Positions 14,848 through 19,009 of a stretch of 19,009 nt of DNA are shown in pieces; the first letter of the stretch is position 1; the number at the start of each line of letters is the position of its first letter. Below the pieces are notes generated by a model that did not search any database, had not been told where the DNA came from, and saw only the letters and a program-made list of their open reading frames with translations. The translations under genes were made by a program, and so were the position numbers. This DNA comes from JTS-AC122 sp041742635 (GTDB lineage Bacteria > Planctomycetota > Phycisphaerae > Phycisphaerales > UBA1924): NCBI GenBank assembly GCA_041742635.1, contig JBGSIF010000097.1, positions 1 to 19,009 of the forward strand, in the 5' to 3' direction.

Positions 14848-15115
14848 TGGCGCCCGTTCCAGAGTCGGGACATGACAGTCTGTAATCACAACATACTACC
14901 GGCGGCATCAACGCCGACGTGTAATCGTCTGCATAAGGTTAGCGGACCATGTTTGTGCCCCAAACACGGATGATCAGCCGTTCTCTGGAGCGATCGACGA
15001 GAAAGCATGAGCCTTGGCACCCTGAAGCGGTGCGTTTGGTTGTGGGCGTACACCGGCACTGTGGGTGGCGATGTGCCCGATGCCCGGCATAGCCGCTGGG
15101 AACCAGGAGGTACTC
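14848..15115 (+). other. 268-base region between rpoD and the dockerin-type gene
   Basis: No gene and no clear terminator of rpoD is seen. Weak hairpins are CGGCG/CGCCG near 14903-14919, GCACC/GGTGC near 15018-15034, and CTGG-GAA-CCAG at 15096-15106. The last overlaps the first two bases of the AGGAGG at 15105-15110 that serves the next gene. I recognise no riboswitch class. Confidence 0.4.
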
Positions 15116-17989
15116 ATGAACTTGAAGAACGTGCGTTGCGGTGGGCGGATGGTGTTCGTGGCGGGGCTTGCGGTATCGACGGTCGCCGGGGGTGCGTCGG
15201 GGCAGACGCTCAACTGGAATAACTCACTCGGGGGCGCGGCGAGCACCGCCGCGAACTGGAACCCGGCGCAGGTGCCGACCGCGGCGAATCCGTTGTTCTT
15301 CGGGTTGTCGGCGGCGTATGGAGTGACGTTTAGCGGAACGGTCGGCGCGAGCAGTTCGATGACGATCCGGCGCGGGACACCGACATTTTCGATGACATCG
15401 ACGCATTCGACGGGGAACATGGTGATCGGGGACTTGGCGGGTGCGCCGCCGACGTTGGTGCTGACGACGGGGACGCTGAACTGCGATGACTTGAGTATCG
15501 GGACGGTGTTCAACGCGAACGGAAACGTCGATGTGAACGATGACGACGCGGACCTGCTGGCGAGCGGGCAACTCACGGTGGCCGACGATACGAACCTGGT
15601 GTGTACGCTGGATATCACGGGCGGGGGGCGTGTGGAGGCGGGGTCAATCACGCTCGGGAATCTGAATGGAGCGGGCGAAGGAAACGTGACGGTGTCGGGG
15701 GCGATTCTGTCGCCGCCGTTCCCGCGTTCGACACTGCGGACGACGTCGGCGACGGGGGATTTGATCGTTGGGCGGAACGGCGTGGGAATGCTGACGATCG
15801 CGGCGGGCGCGCTGGTGGAGGCATCACGCGACATGTTCATCGGGAAGGACAGCATCGCGCCGGGACAGAACAGCGCGGGGACAGTCACGGTCGGCGGGCT
15901 GGGGCTTACGGGATCGACGCTGAATGTTGCGGACGATTTGTATATCGGGCGTGACACGCTTGTATCGCAAGACGCCGGGATCGGGCTGCTGGAGATTAGC
16001 ACGCCGGGGGTGGTGAACGTCTTGAGCCTGACGGCCGTGGGCGGGTCAGGGACCGGGAGCGGGACGCTGCGGGTGAATACGGGCGGGCGGCTCAATACGG
16101 TGTCGCTGGTGTTCGGAGCAACAGGTGAATTTCAGCACAACGGGGGGACTGTGGCGGTGTCGGGTGGCGCATTCACGCACGATGAAGCGACGCTAACAGT
16201 GAGCGGGGCGGGTGCCGGGCCGGTGCTGGTCCTGGATGCGCTGGCGAACGCGCCTGTGTTCGCAGCGGGGACAACGACAAGCGATGCGATCACCATCGGG
16301 AACGCCGGTGCCGGCACGCTGACAATGAGCAACGGCACGGAGGTGTCGGTGACGCAAGGGAGCATCCGACTGGGAAATGGGGCCGCGTCGTCGGGGACGT
16401 TGAATGTCGAGTCGGGGGCGGTGCTCACGGCGTCGAACCTAGGGCAGGTCTTCGTCGGGGATGAAGGGGGCGGCGTGTTCAATGTGCGGTCGGGAGCGCA
16501 GACGAATACGCACTCGATCGTTGTCAGCAATGGAAGCGGGGCGGGAACATTTCTTGCGGAGAATATGGGAACACACGCCACGGCCGACTCGCTGAGCGTG
16601 AGGAACGGCGGGACGGCGGTGATCCGGGACGGTGCGATGGTGACAACAAACGGCCTGTTCACAACTCAAGTCGTTATAGAAAATGGCGCAACGCTGTCAC
16701 TCAACGACGCAACGCTTGATGCGACGAGCATTGTGCGCATCAATACGGGGGGTAGTTTCACGATGACAAGCGGGGTCGTCCGCGCCGACGAGTTCATATG
16801 CGACGTGCCGTTCAGTGCTTCGGGGCTCATCGACGCGAAGGTACAGGTCAACCCACTGATCACGGCAACGGGGGAACTGACGTTGGGTGATGGTTCGAAC
16901 GTAGCGATCGTCACGCCGGACGTGAACGTGGGTGCGCACCGGGTCAACTACCACGATTCGAGCGTCGCGTTCCTGGGAAACACGACGCTGAACGGCGGGA
17001 TCATCGCGGCATCGGACGAGTTCATCCTGCCTGCCAACGAGGCCATATCAGGCACTGGGCTTGTGATCGGGGAGTTGCTCAACTTGGGCACGATCACGGC
17101 GACTGGCACGAACGGGCTGACATTCCAAGACATGCTCACCGGCATCGGACAGGGCATCGGCGGGACGAGGTTCGTTTTTCAGAACGGCGGCGGGTACACG
17201 GGCAACGGTACGATCAACTCCAAGGTCGTGGGCGAGCAAGGATCGAGGATCGTCATCAGCGGCGCGCCCGCGGCGATCGGCGACGGGAGCACGTTCGGGT
17301 TTGCCACCGATGGAGAAATGGATATTTCATCGGTGACGACACTGAACGATTCCAACGGTGCCGGGCTTGGGACACTTACGACACTGCGCTCCACGACGCT
17401 GATCTGCGCGAGCGGCATCACTCTGGGTACGACTCCCACGCTAGATACATTGAACGGCTCGGGCATCATTCAAGGGAATGTAACCAATGTGGGCGTGGTT
17501 GTGCCCGGGACGCCGGGTATCGATTCGACGCAACAGTTCAATATCGTCGGGGTGTATTCGCACACGAGCGGGACGTCGCGGGGGCGGCTGGAGATGGAGA
17601 TCGGGGGGCCATTACCGGGCGACAGTGATCGGATCATTGCAACGAGTTGCGTGCTTGCCGGGACGCTGAATGTGTCGCTGATCAACGGGTTTGTGCCGTC
17701 GCCCGGGCTGGTGGTGCCGATGGTCGCCACGAGTTCGGCGCGCGTCGGGACATTCCAGACGGTGAACCTACCGCCTGGCTTCCGTATCCGCTACATTTTC
17801 AGCGGCGCGGAAGTGGTCTATTGCCCGTCGGATTTCAACGGCGACGGCGCAACGAACTCCCAAGACTTCTTCGACTTCATCGCGGCGTTCTTCGCCCTCA
17901 GCCCGACGGCCGACTTCAACGGCGACAACGGCGTGAACTCGCAGGATTTCTTCGACTTCCTCACTGCGTTCTTCGCGGGAGGGTGCTGA
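15116..17989 (+). CDS. Secreted beta-strand-repeat protein with C-terminal GC-type dockerin
   Basis: A 957-residue exported protein. Residues 1-30 are a signal peptide (MNLKNVRCGGRMVFVAGLAV, cleavage probably after the GGASG stretch). The mature chain opens with LNWNNSLGGAASTAANWNPAQVP, a start typical of autotransporter-associated beta-strand proteins in planctomycetes. It continues to about residue 880 with imperfect repeats of the type GxxTLTVxxGAxL and LxIGxxGxGxL, which predict a right-handed beta-helix-like stalk. Residues 903-957 hold two calcium-loop repeats, DFNGDGATNSQDFFDF and DFNGDNGVNSQDFFDF, each ending in AAFF or TAFF, and the chain stops with Gly-Gly-Cys. This matches the group called GC-type dockerin-anchored proteins. 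The tail may serve sorting or surface attachment; no cohesin partner is seen here. AGGAGG lies 5 bases before the ATG at 15116. A strong terminator follows, so the gene ends its transcript. The substrate or ligand is unknown. Confidence 0.9.
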   Translation: MNLKNVRCGGRMVFVAGLAVSTVAGGASGQTLNWNNSLGGAASTAANWNPAQVPTAANPLFFGLSAAYGVTFSGTVGASSSMTIRRGTPTFSMTSTHSTGNMVIGDLAGAPPTLVLTTGTLNCDDLSIGTVFNANGNVDVNDDDADLLASGQLTVADDTNLVCTLDITGGGRVEAGSITLGNLNGAGEGNVTVSGAILSPPFPRSTLRTTSATGDLIVGRNGVGMLTIAAGALVEASRDMFIGKDSIAPGQNSAGTVTVGGLGLTGSTLNVADDLYIGRDTLVSQDAGIGLLEISTPGVVNVLSLTAVGGSGTGSGTLRVNTGGRLNTVSLVFGATGEFQHNGGTVAVSGGAFTHDEATLTVSGAGAGPVLVLDALANAPVFAAGTTTSDAITIGNAGAGTLTMSNGTEVSVTQGSIRLGNGAASSGTLNVESGAVLTASNLGQVFVGDEGGGVFNVRSGAQTNTHSIVVSNGSGAGTFLAENMGTHATADSLSVRNGGTAVIRDGAMVTTNGLFTTQVVIENGATLSLNDATLDATSIVRINTGGSFTMTSGVVRADEFICDVPFSASGLIDAKVQVNPLITATGELTLGDGSNVAIVTPDVNVGAHRVNYHDSSVAFLGNTTLNGGIIAASDEFILPANEAISGTGLVIGELLNLGTITATGTNGLTFQDMLTGIGQGIGGTRFVFQNGGGYTGNGTINSKVVGEQGSRIVISGAPAAIGDGSTFGFATDGEMDISSVTTLNDSNGAGLGTLTTLRSTTLICASGITLGTTPTLDTLNGSGIIQGNVTNVGVVVPGTPGIDSTQQFNIVGVYSHTSGTSRGRLEMEIGGPLPGDSDRIIATSCVLAGTLNVSLINGFVPSPGLVVPMVATSSARVGTFQTVNLPPGFRIRYIFSGAEVVYCPSDFNGDGATNSQDFFDFIAAFFALSPTADFNGDNGVNSQDFFDFLTAFFAGGC

Positions 17990-18061
17990 GGTGGCAAAGC
18001 AAGGCCACGGCGGGAAGTGGTCCACGCTTTCTGCGTGGAAGAGATGAACGGGACGATCAAA

Positions 18062-18098
18062 CCGGGGGTTCGCCGCGCGACAACCCCCGGCTATTTTC
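18062..18098 (+). terminator. Rho-independent terminator of the dockerin-type gene
   Basis: A perfect 9-bp stem, CCGGGGGTT (18062-18070) with AACCCCCGG (18082-18090), encloses an 11-base loop and is followed by CTATTTTC. It lies about 70 bases beyond the stop at 17989. On the minus strand only TTTG follows, so it acts mainly on the plus strand. Confidence 0.8.
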
Positions 18099-18100
18099 TG

Positions 18101-18117
18101 TCAGCCCTTCGGGCTGA
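18101..18117. other. Hairpin directly after the terminator
   Basis: TCAGCCC (18101-18107) and GGGCTGA (18111-18117) form a perfect 7-bp stem around TTC. No T-tract follows on the plus strand (AGGAAGAAG), and the minus strand reads ACAGAAAA after it. It may be an extra stem backing up termination from either side. Confidence 0.45.
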
Positions 18118-18230
18118 GGAAGAAGAGTGCCCTTCCTTACGGTCGTGCTATTTGTTTACACGCCACATCTGGAGTGGTACCGCTCGGGGCCAGATAGACT
18201 GGCGTGGATGGAATGCGCGGATGTGGTGAG

Positions 18231-18272
18231 TTCGGCGTTTGGCGTTAGGCATTCGGCGTTCGGCGTTCGGTG
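18231..18272. repeat. Tandem heptanucleotide repeat, six copies
   Basis: Six consecutive 7-base units cover 42 bases: TTCGGCG, TTTGGCG, TTAGGCA, TTCGGCG, TTCGGCG, TTCGGTG. Three are identical to the consensus and the others differ by one or two bases. The array lies about 30 bases beyond the stop codon of recQ, outside any gene. Copy number could vary between strains by slippage. Confidence 0.85.
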
Positions 18273-18302
18273 GGAAAATGCGGTGCAAGCAGGGCGGGCG
18301 AT

Positions 18303-19009
18303 TTAGGCGCCGCGCACGGCGCGGTCGTGGGTGAGGGCGAGGCGGATTTGGTCGTAGGTGACTTGCTCGCCGAGGAACTCGTAGATCGGCTTGTAACGAT
18401 CCGCGCCGGTCTTCGCGGCGGCGTCGATGATCGCGGCGTAGGTCTTGGAATCGACCCAGGGCGATACGTCAACTGGCGGCTCGCCGGGTTTGCGCCGAGC
18501 GATGCGTTCTTCGACATACTCGCTGAGGTACTTGGTGACGGTCGAGGGTTTGAGTTTGGTTTCCTCGCACGCCTCTTCAATGGACGCGCCGTGTTCCCAG
18601 AGGCGGTCGAGGTGTTCACGCGACGCGGGGCGACGGACGGGGGCGAGGTCGAGATCGGGGTCCGGATCGCGCCGAGGGGGTGTGGGAGGAGGGGCTGGGG
18701 TGGAGTCGTCGCCTTTGATGTTGCGGGCGGTGCAGAAGGCGGCGATCTCGTCGATGAAGCGTTGGGCGAACTCTCGGGCTTTCTGGTCGCCGACGCCGGG
18801 GATGGCGCGGAACGCGCCGGGAGAGATGGGTCGGCGCTCGGCGAGGGCGATGAGGGTGCGGTCGCCGAAGATCATGTAGGCGGGGATGACGCGCTCCTGC
18901 GCGATGGCGCGCCGGAGGTTGCGGAGCGCCTCGAATAGATCGGCGGCGATGGGGTCGGAGGGTGTTTCGTCGGCATCGCGCTTGGGCTTCGGCTTGGCGA
19001 GTGTGGCGG
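18303..19009 (-). CDS. recQ: RecQ-type DNA helicase, C-terminal part (start beyond window)
   Basis: The last 235 codons of a gene that runs off the right edge; the helicase core is outside. The first visible part is a basic linker (KPKPKRDADETPSD). An HRDC domain follows: LFEALRNLRRAIAQERVIPAYMIFGDRTLIALAERRP, then ISPGAFRAIPGVGDQKAREFAQRFIDEIAAF, which matches the nucleic-acid-binding HRDC of RecQ closely. After a proline/aspartate-rich linker comes a helix-turn-helix block, LWEHGASIEEACEETKLKPSTVTKYLSEYVEE, as found at the C-terminus of many RecQ proteins. The gene ends with TAA at 18303-18305. RecQ unwinds DNA in recombination repair and stalled-fork rescue. The name rests on HRDC plus the helix-turn-helix tail; HRDC also occurs in RNase D, but that combination is less likely. 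An internal ATG at 18875 is not the start, because the HRDC begins upstream of it. Confidence 0.82.
   Translation of the reverse strand, partial: ATLAKPKPKRDADETPSDPIAADLFEALRNLRRAIAQERVIPAYMIFGDRTLIALAERRPISPGAFRAIPGVGDQKAREFAQRFIDEIAAFCTARNIKGDDSTPAPPPTPPRRDPDPDLDLAPVRRPASREHLDRLWEHGASIEEACEETKLKPSTVTKYLSEYVEERIARRKPGEPPVDVSPWVDSKTYAAIIDAAAKTGADRYKPIYEFLGEQVTYDQIRLALTHDRAVRGA

Larger units (their letters stand above)
17990..18302. other. 313-base intergenic region with three hairpins and a heptamer repeat
   Basis: No gene is seen between the dockerin-type gene and the convergent recQ. It holds a 6-bp hairpin CCACGC-TTTCT-GCGTGG at 18022-18038, the terminator at 18062-18098, a third hairpin TCAGCCC-TTC-GGGCTGA at 18101-18117, and a heptanucleotide repeat array at 18231-18272. 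Confidence 0.7.

Noticed and set aside
15000..15115. Possible riboswitch upstream of the dockerin-type gene
   Set aside because: Only 4-5-bp stems are present and none of the conserved blocks of c-di-GMP, cobalamin, glycine or SAM riboswitches is seen.
14974..16095. Minus-strand 373-residue frame rich in Pro, Ser and Thr
   Set aside because: Antisense of the beta-strand-repeat protein; composition follows from reversed Gly/Thr/Val codons.
1..19009. CRISPR array, insertion sequence, prophage or defence genes
   Set aside because: No regularly spaced repeats, transposase, integrase, nuclease-toxin pairs or terminal inverted repeats with target duplications were found in any frame.

Overview
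This 19 kb window is GC-rich chromosomal DNA and most likely comes from a planctomycete of the Phycisphaerae type. The clearest pointer is the 957-residue exported protein at 15116-17989. It is built of low-complexity beta-strand repeats and ends in two short calcium-loop (dockerin-like) repeats followed by a terminal Gly-Cys, an architecture known from Phycisphaerae secreted proteins. The taxon is an inference from protein style only; no rRNA or tRNA gene is visible.

Layout, left to right. First comes a lysine-rich protein with an NTF2/SnoaL-like domain (324-890, +). A 687-base gene-free stretch follows, rich in inverted repeats. Next are rpmA for ribosomal protein bL27 on the minus strand, with its own promoter and terminator, and an exported protein of unknown function (2049-2747, -). 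Divergent from the latter is a tandem GNAT acetyltransferase (2831-4042, +). It converges on a large two-domain GT2-GT4 glycosyltransferase (4107-6584, -). Then come a two-domain T-fold protein whose second half is a canonical 6-pyruvoyl-tetrahydropterin synthase (6989-7957, +), a small putative lipoprotein (8170-8775, -), a HAD phosphatase (9224-9919, -) and an acylphosphatase (9978-10244, -). Divergent from these is the housekeeping pair dnaG (10604-12652, +) and rpoD (12799-14847, +). The dockerin-type exported protein follows. The right edge holds the C-terminal part of a RecQ-type helicase (minus strand, start outside the window).

The genes fall into core information processing (bL27, primase, principal sigma factor, RecQ), small-molecule and envelope functions (PTPS-like enzyme, HAD phosphatase, acylphosphatase, glycosyltransferase) and exported proteins of unknown role. 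dnaG-rpoD is the only clear co-transcribed pair of related function and matches the conserved macromolecular-synthesis operon order. acyP and the HAD phosphatase may form a second short unit.

I found no CRISPR array, insertion sequence, prophage, toxin-antitoxin or defence island, and nothing that I would call a new multi-gene system. The observations most worth following are these: the hairpin-rich gene-free region at about 1030-1414, including a 14-bp hairpin whose G-U pairs fit only a plus-strand RNA; two separate proteins built as tandem domains with a degenerate first copy; a histone-H1-like tail fused to an NTF2-like domain; the palindrome upstream of dnaG; and a hairpin enclosing the dnaG stop codon.
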